A DNA stretch of 61,915 bases, from contig CALHNI010000010.1 of the NCBI GenBank assembly GCA_938034975.1, positions 1-61,915 on the forward strand. The letters run 5' to 3'. The translations under genes and the position numbers were made by a program. Positions within the stretch are counted from its first letter, which is position 1, and each line of letters opens with the position of its first letter. The notes beneath the pieces are model-generated. The model worked only from the letters and a program-made list of their open reading frames with translations, did no database searches and was not told where the DNA came from. The stretch is from Candidatus Goldiibacteriota bacterium (lineage in GTDB: Bacteria > Oederibacteriota > PGYV01 > DYJU01). Positions 43,769 through 53,574 of this stretch are shown here, in pieces.

Positions 43769-46207
43769 TTATTTTTTCCTTTTTCTTAGTTGTTCAAGCG
43801 GTTCAATAGCTCTTTTATCCTGCGGGTCAAGTTTTAAAACTTTTTCATACATTTCAATTGCTTTTTCATTATTATTTATCATTGTATATAGTTTCCCTAA
43901 ATTTAAATAACCTTCTTTATAATCAGGTCTTATATTAACTGCCTTTTCAAACATTTTTATCGCATTCTCATAATCTCTTAAATTAACATAAATAATTGCA
44001 AGATTACTATAAGTTGATGCCTCTGAAACATAATCTCTGAACCATTGTTTCTTATCTATTGCCTGTTCATAATAATATTTTGCTTCACCAATTTTTTCTA
44101 TACCCTGCAACATATTTATATAACCTAAATAACTAAAAGGTGTTGCAAAACCAGGATAAATTTCAGTGTATCTTTTGCATATTTCTGTTGCTTTATCCCA
44201 TTGACGCATATTTATATAAATTGTAGCAAGATCAAGGCCAAAATAAGCATTATTTGGGTCTCTTTCTATGGCTTGGTTATACAGCATTATTGCTTCGTTG
44301 TATTTGGAACTATCTATTGTTTCCCCATAAAATTTATATACCCTTGCTAAATTATTATAATTATAACCATTCATATTATTCATTTTTATTGTATGAGAAT
44401 GAATATTTATTGCCTGGTTTATAAAAAATAATCTTTTATTTATATCCTGTTGTTCACGCATCGCTCTTTCATATGCAATCCCGTATTTAACCCAGTAAAT
44501 TTCCCTATATGGATTTAATATAACTGATTTTGCATAATAAGGTATTGCAAGTTCATTCTGATTTGCTGTTACACCTATATTACCTATTTTAAAATAAATA
44601 TCCGCTGCCCAGAAACGAATTAAATAAATTTCTAAAATCACACATAAAAAAATCAGTAAAAAAACTATAAATTTTTTATTTTTTTCTATTAAATCAGAAA
44701 ATTTTTTGGAAAAATTATAAATATAAAACTTTTTCTGGGAACTATCAAATGATATTATAACTCCAAGAGAAAGCCAGAAAACTAGTCCATAAGCAACAAC
44801 AGTATAATTAAATAATCCCTGAATAGTATATGCTATAACAGCCATAAAAATTGAAAATATAATGTAGCGTTGAATAATATTTTTTTCATTAAATATGAGA
44901 TTAAATGACTTTTTAAAAAAAGAAATAAAAATTAAAATAAAAAAACTAAATCCTAAAATTCCCTGAGTTGACAAAATCTGTAAAAATATATTGTGGGTTT
45001 TCTCGGGTGTCCCATTCCATTCAAGTTGCCAGTATATAGGAAATCTATAATAAGGAAACATAACCTGAAATGTATCAAGCCCAGTTCCAAAAATAGGATA
45101 ATCACGAAACATCATAAGCGCACTTTTCCATATATAAATCCTCGGGGTCATTACAATTCCGGTAAAAGAAAATAACATTTTGCTTCTTTGCCATAAAGTA
45201 TTAAAAGCTTCCTGAATTTTGGGTATAAATAAAGATAATACAAGTAAAATTGCAAATGCCAAAAACCATCTCTTATTTTTTTTAAAAAGTTCATTTTCTT
45301 CTTTTCTTGCATCTATAAAAGTATAAATAATTATTGCAAATACTGTAAATAAAAAACTTATAAAGCCGGCTCTTGATTTTGTTAAAAAAAGAACCAAGAT
45401 TGAAAAAATTAAAACTAAAAGTATAAAAAGTTTTAATGCTAAATTTGAAAGATGATATGAAAATTTCTGATTTATATTCTTTATAAATAAAACAAATCCT
45501 GTTGTTAAAATAAAAAATAATGTTGCATAAATAAAATTCACTTTAAGATAAATTAAAATAGCAATAATAAAAAAACCCGTAACAATCAATGGGGTTATTA
45601 TTTTTTCAGGTGTTTTATGAATTATAAAAAACAATATAAAAAGAACCGGTATTGTTTCTACCAAATAAGCAGCCAGAAAATTTGGATTACCAAGCGTTGA
45701 AAAAAATCTTTCAGGGCTATAAGTTTCCGGATTCCATTTCACAAAATCCCAGCCTAAATTTTGAGCTAGTCCATATAAAGAAACAATTAAGGAAGCAATC
45801 ACAATTGCCATTAGTATTTTGTAAATATTATTTATTTTGTTTACAAAATTAACAACCAAATAGTAAAAACAAAAATAATTTAAAACAGTTAATATACCTT
45901 CAAAATCTTCATAGACTCCATAAACAGAAGTTAAAAAATTTTTAGTTATAAAAGTAGTTATAATTGACATAATCAAATAACCAACAATCGGGAAATCAAA
46001 ATTTGTTTTAATAAGTAATATACGTTTTTCAAGTGTAAATTTAATGAAGGCAAGAGATACTGAAAAAACTGTAAAAAATCTTAAGATAAACATTTTATTT
46101 ATTTCAAAAACATCATTTGTCATTGTGTAAAAAATTATAGGTGTTAATAAAACAACAGTAACCACACTTATCTCAATGTATTTTTCAATAAATTTTTTTA
46201 AAAGCAA
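43769..46207 (-). CDS. O-antigen ligase-like membrane protein with long TPR tail
   Basis: It is an 812-residue protein: 11-12 membrane helices (residues 15-500) with the ligase loop ([20 protein letters not shown], then [20 protein letters not shown]) containing a conserved histidine, and a long C-terminal TPR region of about seven units ([60 protein letters not shown]). The start is TTG at 46207, 6 bp after AAGGAG. Together with its paralogue two genes away, and the pseudopilins next door, it could glycosylate pilins or polymerise surface glycan; that is inference. Confidence 0.82.
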   Translation of the reverse strand: MLLKKFIEKYIEISVVTVVLLTPIIFYTMTNDVFEINKMFILRFFTVFSVSLAFIKFTLEKRILLIKTNFDFPIVGYLIMSIITTFITKNFLTSVYGVYEDFEGILTVLNYFCFYYLVVNFVNKINNIYKILMAIVIASLIVSLYGLAQNLGWDFVKWNPETYSPERFFSTLGNPNFLAAYLVETIPVLFILFFIIHKTPEKIITPLIVTGFFIIAILIYLKVNFIYATLFFILTTGFVLFIKNINQKFSYHLSNLALKLFILLVLIFSILVLFLTKSRAGFISFLFTVFAIIIYTFIDARKEENELFKKNKRWFLAFAILLVLSLFIPKIQEAFNTLWQRSKMLFSFTGIVMTPRIYIWKSALMMFRDYPIFGTGLDTFQVMFPYYRFPIYWQLEWNGTPEKTHNIFLQILSTQGILGFSFFILIFISFFKKSFNLIFNEKNIIQRYIIFSIFMAVIAYTIQGLFNYTVVAYGLVFWLSLGVIISFDSSQKKFYIYNFSKKFSDLIEKNKKFIVFLLIFLCVILEIYLIRFWAADIYFKIGNIGVTANQNELAIPYYAKSVILNPYREIYWVKYGIAYERAMREQQDINKRLFFINQAINIHSHTIKMNNMNGYNYNNLARVYKFYGETIDSSKYNEAIMLYNQAIERDPNNAYFGLDLATIYINMRQWDKATEICKRYTEIYPGFATPFSYLGYINMLQGIEKIGEAKYYYEQAIDKKQWFRDYVSEASTYSNLAIIYVNLRDYENAIKMFEKAVNIRPDYKEGYLNLGKLYTMINNNEKAIEMYEKVLKLDPQDKRAIEPLEQLRKRKK

Positions 46208-46225
46208 ATTTATACTCCTTTTAAA

Positions 46226-46648
46226 TTAATATATTGTATAACAATTTCCAAGTATATCATTTGCAATTGAATTTATGTATACATCCCCATTTATATAATT
46301 ATAATACCAGCCGCTACCTAAAGTATTTGGAATTCCTGAGCCCAAAGTTACGCCGTTACCAAAAGGTGAATTTGAATATGGCCTTTTTACTTTAACATAA
46401 GGGATTGTTTCACCTATGAATTTTTTAAATTCTGGACACACATTAACATCTATTGTTGGTGGCAAATTTAAATTTTCTGCTGTATATATATTGATCGCCG
46501 AGCGCAAAGAAGATAAATTTCCAAGAGTTGCACCTAAATTTGCCCGCTCAATTGCTTCGCCATATTTTGGCAAAGCAATACCAACAAGTAATCCCAAAAT
46601 GCCAACAATAATCAAAAGTTCAATTAAAGTAAATGCACTTTTTTTCAT
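46226..46648 (-). CDS. Type IV pilin-like / pseudopilin protein
   Basis: The 140 residues begin MKKSAFTLIELLIIVGILGL, a class III signal with the cleavage between A and F and the +5 glutamate in FTLIE. A hydrophobic helix follows and the C-terminal domain has PYSNSPFGNGVTLGSGIPN and GSGWYYNYINGDVYINSIAN. It is nearly a copy of the gene at 47265. It would be processed by a prepilin peptidase (not in the window) and assembled as a pilin or type II-secretion-type pseudopilin. A HAMP membrane protein gene lies between the two copies. Confidence 0.88.
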   Translation of the reverse strand: MKKSAFTLIELLIIVGILGLLVGIALPKYGEAIERANLGATLGNLSSLRSAINIYTAENLNLPPTIDVNVCPEFKKFIGETIPYVKVKRPYSNSPFGNGVTLGSGIPNTLGSGWYYNYINGDVYINSIANDILGNCYTIY

Positions 46649-46651
46649 AAA

Positions 46652-47245
46652 TTATATTATAAACTTTTCTGATGATTTTTTTAAATCATTAACAATCTTA
46701 TCCAATTCTATTATAGCATCTTTTACATCACTTTTTAAATCCTTCTGTGTATTCAGATCATTTTTTAATTTTTGTGTTATTAAAAATATCCTGTCTATAA
46801 TTTGTCTGTTTTCTTTAACAAGTGATTTCAATCCATTTATAACTTTATTTAAAGATTCTGCTATATCATGAAATTCATCTCCTTTTCTGAATTTAACATG
46901 TTGATTTAAATTTCCTTTTGCCAGTTCATCACATATCCTCTTTACCCTGAATAATGGTCCTGCTATTTTATGGGAGTAAAATATACCAATTAAAGAAAAT
47001 ATTACCAATAAAATTATAATAGGAATTATAAGAAGTTCTGATGTTTTAATGAAAATGTTAACTAATTTTTTTGATGCTTCAGGTATAAAGAAATACTCTT
47101 TAATTACATTTGACCATATTATATAAAAAGTTGTAAATGATACTGAAACTACAGTTACCAGCATAACACCAATAATAATAAATAAATATTTGAATTGAAA
47201 AGATTTGTTTATTATATATATATGCCGTTTATATTTTTTTTCCAT
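46652..47245 (-). CDS. Two-helix membrane protein with HAMP domain
   Basis: I start it at the ATG at 47245 behind GGGAGA, dropping 18 residues of the longer reading. It has two membrane helices (YLFIIIGVMLVTVVSVSFTT and LLIIPIIILLVIFSLIGIFY), a short periplasmic loop, then a HAMP domain (HKIAGPLFRVKRICDELAKG to KGDEFHDIAESLN) and a coiled-coil tail. There is no kinase, cyclase or methyl-accepting output domain, so it is a HAMP protein with only a coiled coil. Position between two pilin paralogues suggests a role in sensing or controlling pilus assembly, but this is inference. Confidence 0.75.
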   Translation of the reverse strand: MEKKYKRHIYIINKSFQFKYLFIIIGVMLVTVVSVSFTTFYIIWSNVIKEYFFIPEASKKLVNIFIKTSELLIIPIIILLVIFSLIGIFYSHKIAGPLFRVKRICDELAKGNLNQHVKFRKGDEFHDIAESLNKVINGLKSLVKENRQIIDRIFLITQKLKNDLNTQKDLKSDVKDAIIELDKIVNDLKKSSEKFII

Positions 47246-47264
47246 TTTTTTCTCCCTTTTTAAA

Positions 47265-47693
47265 TTAATAAGTTGTATAACTTTTACCATCAATATCAAT
47301 GGCTATTGAATTTATGTATACTTCCCCATTGGTATAATTATAATACCATCCACTACCAAAAGTATTTGGAACCGCTGTTCCCAGAGTTACTCCATTTCCA
47401 TAAGGCGGATTTGAATATGGTCTTTTTGCTTTTACATATGGAAGAGTATTTCCTATATTTTCTCTAAAGGCAATACAAGAAGCAGGATCAATTGTAGGTG
47501 GCCACCCCATGTTATTAGAATAATATATAGAAAGCGCTGAACGAATTGATGTTAAATTGCCCATGGTTGCACCTAAATTTGCCTTTTCAAGTAAATCCCC
47601 ATATTTAGGAATAGCAATTGCTACAAGTAAACCTATCATTGCAACAACTACTAGAAGTTCTATTAAGGTAAATGAATTTTTTTTGTAAATCAA
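47265..47693 (-). CDS. Type IV pilin-like / pseudopilin protein (paralogue of 46226)
   Basis: It is a 142-residue pilin-like protein beginning MIYKKNSFTLIELLVVVAMI, with SF at the cleavage site where G or A is more usual at -1; the +5 glutamate is present. The globular part (GWPPTIDPASCIAFRENIGN, PYSNPPYGNGVTLGTAVPN, GSGWYYNYTNGEVYINSIAI) matches its neighbour almost throughout, so the two come from duplication. It is preceded by GAGG and glyA. Which of the two is the major subunit cannot be told. Confidence 0.88.
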   Translation of the reverse strand: MIYKKNSFTLIELLVVVAMIGLLVAIAIPKYGDLLEKANLGATMGNLTSIRSALSIYYSNNMGWPPTIDPASCIAFRENIGNTLPYVKAKRPYSNPPYGNGVTLGTAVPNTFGSGWYYNYTNGEVYINSIAIDIDGKSYTTY

Positions 47694-47722
47694 AATTAAC
47701 CCTCCTTTTAATTATCTTAAAT

Positions 47723-48967
47723 TTAAGTATACACAGGATATTCAGAACATAAATTTTTTACTTTTTTATTTATATCATTAATAATGGTTTCGTTATTTAT
47801 ATTTTTTAAAACAGCATCCAGCCATTCAGCAATTAATAACATCTCGTTTTCTTTTAATCCACGGGCTGTCACAGCTGGAGTTCCTATACGTATACCGCTT
47901 GTTATAAATGGACTTTGCGTATCAAAGGGAACTGCATTCTTATTAACAACGATTCCTGCTTTTTCAAGTGCAATTGCAGCGTCTTTTCCGGTTATATTGT
48001 TATCCCTTAAGTCAATTAAAATAAGATGACAATCTGTTCCACCTGTTAATACTTTGTAACCTAATTTTATTAAAGCATCTGCAAGAGTCCTTGCATTTTT
48101 TAAAACCTGTATCTGGTATTTTTTGAATTCTTCTGACATGGCTTTCTTAAAACAAATTGCTTTTGCAGCAATTACGTGCATCAATGGACCACCTTGTATT
48201 CCAGGAAATACAGCAGAGTTAATTTTTTTTGAATGCTGCTCTTTGCATAATATCAAACCACTTCTCGGTCCTTTTAATGTTTTATGTGTAGTGGTTGTAA
48301 CAAAATCAGAATAAGGAACAGGACTGTCATATATTCCTGCTGCGATAAGACCCGCATAATGCGCTATATCAGCCAGAAGAAAAGCGCCAACTTCATCAGC
48401 AATTTCTTTGAATTTTCTAAAATCAATCTGCCTCGGATAAGCACTTGCTCCGCAAACTATAATTTTAGGTCTTATCTCTTTTGCTATCTGTCTTACTTTT
48501 TCATAATCAATAAGATACGTTTGTGGATCGACACCATAATAATATGCTTTATAAATTTTACCGGAAGAAGAAGCAGAACTGCCATGTGTTAAATGACCAC
48601 CTGCAGATAAATCCATGCCAAGTAATATATCCCCTGGATTAAGACAGGAAAGATAAACTGCCTGGTTAGCTTGCGAACCAGAAGTAGGCTGAACATTTGC
48701 ATGATCGGCACCAAATAATTTTTTTGCTCTTTCAATTGCGATTTCTTCTATTTTATCATAATATTCTGTGCCCTGATAAAATCTTTTGCCAGGATAACCC
48801 TCTGCGTATTTATTAGTAAGGATAGATCCAGTTGCCTGTAAAATTGCTTCATCGGCATAATTTTCTGATGCTATCATAAGTAAATTTTCCTGCTGCCTTT
48901 TTAATTCCTTTTCTATAAAATCCGCAATTTCAGGATCAATATTTTTTATATAACTTGTAAAATCCAT
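47723..48967 (-). CDS. glyA: Serine hydroxymethyltransferase
   Basis: The PLP enzyme interconverts serine and glycine with folate one-carbon units. The 414 residues have [35 protein letters not shown], the PLP lysine in [17 protein letters not shown], and [19 protein letters not shown], all standard. Length is normal. It follows rpiB by 20 bp, both housekeeping carbon-metabolism genes; the glyA-rpiB pairing is seen in many bacteria. No oddities. Confidence 0.97.
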   Translation of the reverse strand: MDFTSYIKNIDPEIADFIEKELKRQQENLLMIASENYADEAILQATGSILTNKYAEGYPGKRFYQGTEYYDKIEEIAIERAKKLFGADHANVQPTSGSQANQAVYLSCLNPGDILLGMDLSAGGHLTHGSSASSSGKIYKAYYYGVDPQTYLIDYEKVRQIAKEIRPKIIVCGASAYPRQIDFRKFKEIADEVGAFLLADIAHYAGLIAAGIYDSPVPYSDFVTTTTHKTLKGPRSGLILCKEQHSKKINSAVFPGIQGGPLMHVIAAKAICFKKAMSEEFKKYQIQVLKNARTLADALIKLGYKVLTGGTDCHLILIDLRDNNITGKDAAIALEKAGIVVNKNAVPFDTQSPFITSGIRIGTPAVTARGLKENEMLLIAEWLDAVLKNINNETIINDINKKVKNLCSEYPVYT

Positions 48968-48987
48968 TTAAATTTCCTCCGCTTATT

Positions 48988-49437
48988 TTATTTAAAATTT
49001 TTATTTTCAATCTGACGTATTTTTTCAATCCGCTTTTCATGTCTCCCTCCCTCATATTCAGCTGCCAACCATATTTTTAATATCTCCACTCCCATAGTTT
49101 TACCAATAATTCTACCGGGTAATACAAGAACATTTGTATTATTGTGTTTCCTTGCCATTTCAGCAACATAAGTATTATCACATAATGCTGCATATATACC
49201 TTTTATTTTGTTTGCAGCAATTGACATTCCTATTCCTGAACCACATATAAGAACTCCCCTGTCAAACTCCTTTGATAAAACTGCCTGACATACTTTTTCA
49301 ACATAATCAGGATAATCGCACGGTGTATTATTATATGTTCCAAAATCTTTATAATCTATTTGACTCCTGCTTAAGAATGCTTTTAATTCTTCTTTTAATT
49401 CATAACCTGCATGGTCACTTCCAAATGCAATTCTCAT
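48988..49437 (-). CDS. rpiB: Ribose-5-phosphate isomerase B
   Basis: It interconverts ribose-5-phosphate and ribulose-5-phosphate. The 149 residues show IAFGSDHAGYELKEEL (phosphate-binding), CGSGIGMSIAANKIKGIYAA with the catalytic cysteine, and RKHNNTNVLVLPGRIIG. Length is normal. It could supply pentose phosphates to the split transketolase at 3593. Its ATG overlaps the preceding gene's stop by 4 bp. RpiB-type proteins can also act on other sugar phosphates; the plain family motifs favour ribose. Confidence 0.95.
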   Translation of the reverse strand: MRIAFGSDHAGYELKEELKAFLSRSQIDYKDFGTYNNTPCDYPDYVEKVCQAVLSKEFDRGVLICGSGIGMSIAANKIKGIYAALCDNTYVAEMARKHNNTNVLVLPGRIIGKTMGVEILKIWLAAEYEGGRHEKRIEKIRQIENKNFK

Positions 49438-50033
49438 TTAGTTTTTTCCTCCTCAATTAAAAATTTATTTTGCTTATTGAATCTATCCACAGCAAACGGC
49501 GAAAAAATAATATCATAAAGCCAGGAACCGACAAATAAAGTAAGACCTGTATAAAAAACTATCTGAGATACATTATATGTCTGGCCTACTTTTATTGGTG
49601 ATAAAAGTTCATTAACGCTGATTCCCATTATTACCAAAGAAACTACTTCTGCACTTAAAAGAGAAAAACCTGTATTAGTTTCCTTGGCATAAAAATGACC
49701 TGCCCCACGCCAGATTATTCCTGGAAATAACGCTTTATAAAAGGCAGTTTCCTTTAAAAGCGGAGCAACCAAAGTTTTTACTTCTATATCTTCATTTGTT
49801 AAATGTGTTTCTTCAAGCCAGGAAGATGGGGTTGTAGTATGCTTTATATTTCGCACTTCAATCCATGGGATAGATATTTCCTTACCATTTGAAAGTTTTA
49901 AATTTAAATAATAATCATCAAAATTAAGTATATCAGCTTCAAATTTTTGCTCATCTTTTAAAATAATAATATCGGCTTTTGTTAAATTAAATAAAAATAA
50001 CAAAATAAAAAATAAAAAAATGTTTTTTTTCAT
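49434..50033 (-). CDS. DUF5683-like small membrane protein, unknown function
   Basis: A signal peptide (IFLFFILLFLFNLTKA) is followed by a small SH3-like beta region (IIILKDEQKFEADILNFDDY to GKEISIPWIEVRNIKH) and two to three membrane helices with KALFPGIIWRGAGHFYAKET, which looks like the LFPGxGQFY motif of DUF5683-type proteins. Such proteins are widespread in diderms of unknown function. It sits between the inactive phosphatase-like gene and rpiB, overlapping rpiB by 4 bp. Confidence 0.6.
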   Translation of the reverse strand: MKKNIFLFFILLFLFNLTKADIIILKDEQKFEADILNFDDYYLNLKLSNGKEISIPWIEVRNIKHTTTPSSWLEETHLTNEDIEVKTLVAPLLKETAFYKALFPGIIWRGAGHFYAKETNTGFSLLSAEVVSLVIMGISVNELLSPIKVGQTYNVSQIVFYTGLTLFVGSWLYDIIFSPFAVDRFNKQNKFLIEEEKTK

Positions 50034-50048
50034 TTAAAACCTCTTTTT

Positions 50049-50465
50049 TTAAATTTTATCAACAAATTTGTTTATAATAATTTTTGCTTCTTCTGCTGTT
50101 ATTTTAGTATTCACAATATCTAATTCCGTTTCTCCTGCAAATTCCCTCACAGTAAAAATAGATTTTTTTTTACCAGGAAATTTATTTAAAATAGCATTTT
50201 TTATTTTATTATTAATAGTTAAAATAAAATCTGCCTCTTCAACATCCTGTTTTAAAAGTAACTTTGAATAAACTTCACCATCAATATAATTTTTTAATTC
50301 TGTTTTTGCTTCTTCTTCTATTGGTATGCCGGGCATCGCACAAATTCCGGCACATTTAACTTCAAAATCAATTTTACCCTTTTGCTTTAGAATAAATTTT
50401 AAAATTTCAGCGATTATAATACTTCTAAATACATTTTGTTCGCCAACAATAAGTATTTTTTTCAT
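50049..50465 (-). CDS. Low-molecular-weight phosphatase-like protein without catalytic cysteine
   Basis: The 138 residues match the LMW protein tyrosine phosphatase/arsenate reductase fold (ILIVGEQNVFRSIIIAEIL ...). The family's CxxxxxR loop is altered: G8 replaces the nucleophile cysteine and F13 the second cysteine, whereas R14-S15 remain. A phosphatase reaction is therefore not expected. It may bind a phosphorylated ligand. A promoter (50475-50503) places the transcript start at about 3 nt before the ATG and there is no ribosome-binding site, so the message seems almost leaderless. It starts the 16-gene run. Confidence 0.75.
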   Translation of the reverse strand: MKKILIVGEQNVFRSIIIAEILKFILKQKGKIDFEVKCAGICAMPGIPIEEEAKTELKNYIDGEVYSKLLLKQDVEEADFILTINNKIKNAILNKFPGKKKSIFTVREFAGETELDIVNTKITAEEAKIIINKFVDKI

Positions 50466-50474
50466 TTAGAATAA

Positions 50475-50503
50475 ATTATATATTATAAAGTATAAAAGGT
50501 CAA
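50475..50503 (-). promoter_or_regulatory. Sigma-70 type promoter of the 16-gene rpiB-glyA-accA run
   Basis: On the minus strand TTGACC (50498-50503), 17 bp and a perfect TATAAT (50475-50480). Expected transcription start is near 50468, only about 3 nt before the ATG at 50465, which fits a near-leaderless mRNA. It is about 91 bp from repeat copy 12. Confidence 0.65.
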
Positions 50504-50594
50504 GGATGGAAATACCTGATAGTATTAAATTTTAATTAAGTTCCCCAATTTTTATAAACTTATAAATTATATAAATAAAAGATTAAAAATATTA

Positions 50595-50810
50595 CCTTTT
50601 AAAAATTGTTAGAAAAAGTGTTTTTTAGGGGAAATAAAATTTTTTTATATATATTATTTAATAAATTTTTATTTTAAAAATACATTACTTTTATTCCCAG
50701 TTTTTTTATTTTAAATAAAACATACGCATTGTTTTGAAAATTTATTTTTCTAATAATATTTTTATTGTATTTTTTCCATTAAAATCACAATTTTCTATTG
50801 CAATTTTTAG
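50595..50810 (+). repeat. Dispersed hairpin repeat, copy 12
   Basis: It shows a weakened hairpin 1 (CCTTTTAAAAATTGTTAG, then AAAAAGTGTTTTTTAGGGG, 50595-50631), the core ATACATTACTTTTATTCCC (about 50679-50698), GCATTGTTTTGAAAATTTAT, and a weakened hairpin 2 (AAAATCACAATTTT ... ATTGCAATTTTTAG) ending 50810. The flanks 50504-50594 and 50811-50912 contain no gene; a tiny ACCTT/AAGGT palindrome near 50849 is too weak to call. Confidence 0.7.
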
Positions 50811-50912
50811 TTTAAAGTATAATATTTCAAGGGTTTTTAAAAAAATAAACCTTAAAAGGTATAACCCCTCTTAACGACAAATATTTAAAGTTTTTATCCA
50901 AACCTTTAATTT

Positions 50913-51788
50913 TTAATAAAATGTCTCCCTTACAATAAATTGGGAATCTAAAATAATATTTTTTTCTTGTTTTATTTTACCATTAAAGATATCATCTAGT
51001 AATTCTATAGCTAAACTGCCCATCTTCAAAATTGGCTGTCTTATTGTTGTAAGTTTCGGTTCTACTGCGCCAGCCATCTCTATATCATCAAACCCGATTA
51101 TTGCAATATCATCAGGAATTTTTATACCATTTGCCTTTGCCTCCATCATAAAACCAATTGCAACTATATCGCCAGCCACACTAAAAAGTGTATCAATTTT
51201 TTTTATTCTTTTTTTAAGTTTTTCAAATACAATACGACCATCTTCTATAGTATGTTTATCAACACTTATAATATTATTTTTATCTATTTTTACATTATTT
51301 TCCTGTAATGCTTTTTTAAATCCAAAAAAACGTTGATTGGTTGACATGCCGTTTATTTTTGTTTGCGAATCTATAATAATTCCTATTTTTCTTCTTTTTT
51401 TAGAAACAATTATTTTACCAACTTCATAACCACTTTTAAAATTATCAATCATTATAGAATGAAAATTTTTTAATTTTCTTTCTATAATTACAGCAGGGAT
51501 TTTTTTGTTTAAAATTGCCTTATATGATTTTTCCCCGGGTAATATACTTAATATAATAATTCCATCTATTTTTGGGTCTTTTATAACTTCTAAAATAACT
51601 GCATCAATATCATTTTCTCTGATACCAGCATGAAAATGATTCAGAATATATCTGGTAGTCTTGATTTCTTTTATTTTTTGCTCAACCCCGCGAATTATAT
51701 TTGATACAAATAAAGAACCGATGTTGCTACTTATAAACGCAATATGTTTTTTATCATTTTTATTTAAAAAAATATCCTTTTCAATCAA
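50913..51788 (-). CDS. LacI/GalR-type ligand-binding domain lacking the DNA-binding part
   Basis: The protein is a periplasmic-binding-protein-like domain of LacI/GalR regulators: HIAFISSNIGSLFVSNIIRG, DGIIILSILPGEKSYKAIL, NGMSTNQRFFGFKKALQEN, IAIIGFDDIEMAGAVEPKL and TTIRQPILKMGSLAIELL. No helix-turn-helix precedes it; only 33 bp separate it from the previous gene. The start is TTG at 51788, 7 bp after AAGGGG; a TTG six bases earlier is too close. It is the last gene of the DnaK/GspE-like run. It may bind a sugar or nucleotide and signal through a partner, or be a relic. Confidence 0.8.
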   Translation of the reverse strand: MIEKDIFLNKNDKKHIAFISSNIGSLFVSNIIRGVEQKIKEIKTTRYILNHFHAGIRENDIDAVILEVIKDPKIDGIIILSILPGEKSYKAILNKKIPAVIIERKLKNFHSIMIDNFKSGYEVGKIIVSKKRRKIGIIIDSQTKINGMSTNQRFFGFKKALQENNVKIDKNNIISVDKHTIEDGRIVFEKLKKRIKKIDTLFSVAGDIVAIGFMMEAKANGIKIPDDIAIIGFDDIEMAGAVEPKLTTIRQPILKMGSLAIELLDDIFNGKIKQEKNIILDSQFIVRETFY

Positions 51789-51821
51789 AATCAAACCCCT
51801 TATATCTTTTTTATATAAAAA

Positions 51822-53564
51822 TTACTTTTTTATTGCTATTTTTCTCTCTATTGTATATGTTTCATCAGAATTTTTAACTTTTATTTTTAGCAAATAAATT
51901 CCCGAACCAACTGTATAACCTTTATCTGACTTGCCATCCCAGATCACAGTATTTCCACCTTCTCTGGCACCATCATCGCCTTTATTTATTTTTTTCGTCC
52001 ATAAAACCTTACCATAAATATTAAATATTTTTATTTCAACTTCACTATCTTTTTCAAGATAGTATTCTATTTGTGTTGTTTCTTTTCCCGCAATAAAAGG
52101 ATTAGGATAATTTTTTATTACTTTTTTATCGGTTGTTGATTTTGAAGATATTATTTTTATTTCTTTTGAATGAACTGCAGCATTTATTGTAACAGATGCA
52201 CAAATTATATTTTCTAAATTTGCATCAGGCGCAGTATAAATAACAGATGCGTAACCATTAAAATCCGTATAAACAGTTCCTGCTGATAAATTACCACTTC
52301 CCTGTTTTACTATGAAATCAACCGCTGTTGCAGAAACCGGATTTGCATAAATATCTTTTACAACAACAGATATATTTGCTTTTTCTTCTTTTCTTAATTT
52401 TTCTTTATCAGAAGTCAAAGAAAAAGAATAAGGTGAAGCAGCGCCAACATCTATAACACATGAGGCAACCTTTGTAACATAATATAATCCCTGATATAAA
52501 TTATCATATAAAGGTAATATTTTAATTTTTTCTTTTATTGTATATGAAACTGAAATATAACCTATCCCATTTGTCAATGATATAAGACCTGTATAAATTG
52601 GATTTGCATTTTCTCCACCTGGCACTTTTATTGCTTTTATACCAACTGCTTCATTAAATCCACCTATAGTAGGGCCACCAAATGAATGACTTACTTTTAT
52701 TGTTACATCAAAAGGCACGCCCGCTATTACATTTGCAGTCTGGGTTAAAGGATAACCAAGTCCATTTATTTCTGCCCACATATAATATTCATTCTGACTT
52801 ATAAAATAAAGGGGTTTGGTAAATTTGGCAGACCATGTATTTATAATATCTTCTGCCATAATAGTATAATACTTTGTTTCATCAGGAACCGGCATTATTG
52901 TCATATCAAAAACATATTCACCCATGGCATCCGGATCCCTTAAATCTTTATAGGTCGGAGTCACACTATTGGGTATTGCAAAAGAATTTAATCTGACATA
53001 AGTTGATGAAACTCCTGTAAAATTAGTAACTTTATTATAATAAGCATCACAGGCCATAACAGTTACTGAAAAAGGAAGATAGGTAACGAGATAATCAGGT
53101 TCTGGTTCTCCTGAATATCCTGTAAATGTTCCAGGTGTATACTGCATTCCTTTAATTATATAAAGAAGACGCGAATATGGCCCAGGAGTAATTATTTTAT
53201 ATGCAATTCCTGTTGCTCCTGAACTATCAGTTACTGTTAAGGTAACAGGGTTACCAGCGCCATAAAGAACAATACTTCCGCTCCATTGTCCATTAACAAA
53301 ATTTTGTGTCACATTTGTTCCAGTTGCAGTTATCTTGCAATAACCAACCGATGCTGTTAAAGTTACCCAGCCGGTATAATCCATTTTTACTGGACCATCT
53401 CCTGAACTTTCATAATCCATTGCGGTTATATTAACCCCTGTTATTGTAACTCCTGCCTGATAGGATGTTCCACCTATGGTTATAACAAAATCAATTAAAT
53501 TACCCGCAAATAGATTATTTATTGAAAATAAAAAAATAATTAAAATTAAATATTTTTTTTTCAT
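51822..53564 (-). CDS. Large secreted protein with invasin-like Ig and C-terminal FlgD-like domain
   Basis: After a signal peptide (YLILIIFLFSINNLFA) come several beta-sandwich repeats, an invasin-like Ig domain (KEEKANISVVVKDIYANPVS ... YTDFNGYASVIYTAPD, about 400-470), and a C-terminal FlgD/sorting-type Ig domain (NYPNPFIAGKETTQIEYYLE with VIWDGKSDKGYTVGSGIYLL, about 490-580). Such C-termini in other diderms mark outer-membrane export (PorV-linked) or extracellular assembly. With PorV-like barrels in the window it could be exported that way, which is inference. It is 11 bp after the GspE-like gene. Confidence 0.75.
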   Translation of the reverse strand: MKKKYLILIIFLFSINNLFAGNLIDFVITIGGTSYQAGVTITGVNITAMDYESSGDGPVKMDYTGWVTLTASVGYCKITATGTNVTQNFVNGQWSGSIVLYGAGNPVTLTVTDSSGATGIAYKIITPGPYSRLLYIIKGMQYTPGTFTGYSGEPEPDYLVTYLPFSVTVMACDAYYNKVTNFTGVSSTYVRLNSFAIPNSVTPTYKDLRDPDAMGEYVFDMTIMPVPDETKYYTIMAEDIINTWSAKFTKPLYFISQNEYYMWAEINGLGYPLTQTANVIAGVPFDVTIKVSHSFGGPTIGGFNEAVGIKAIKVPGGENANPIYTGLISLTNGIGYISVSYTIKEKIKILPLYDNLYQGLYYVTKVASCVIDVGAASPYSFSLTSDKEKLRKEEKANISVVVKDIYANPVSATAVDFIVKQGSGNLSAGTVYTDFNGYASVIYTAPDANLENIICASVTINAAVHSKEIKIISSKSTTDKKVIKNYPNPFIAGKETTQIEYYLEKDSEVEIKIFNIYGKVLWTKKINKGDDGAREGGNTVIWDGKSDKGYTVGSGIYLLKIKVKNSDETYTIERKIAIKK

Positions 53565-53574
53565 TATAACACCT

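Noticed and set aside
50847-50862. Short palindrome ACCTT-AA-AAGGT as a terminator
   Set aside because: A two-base loop and five-base stem are too weak, though a T-rich stretch follows on the minus strand.
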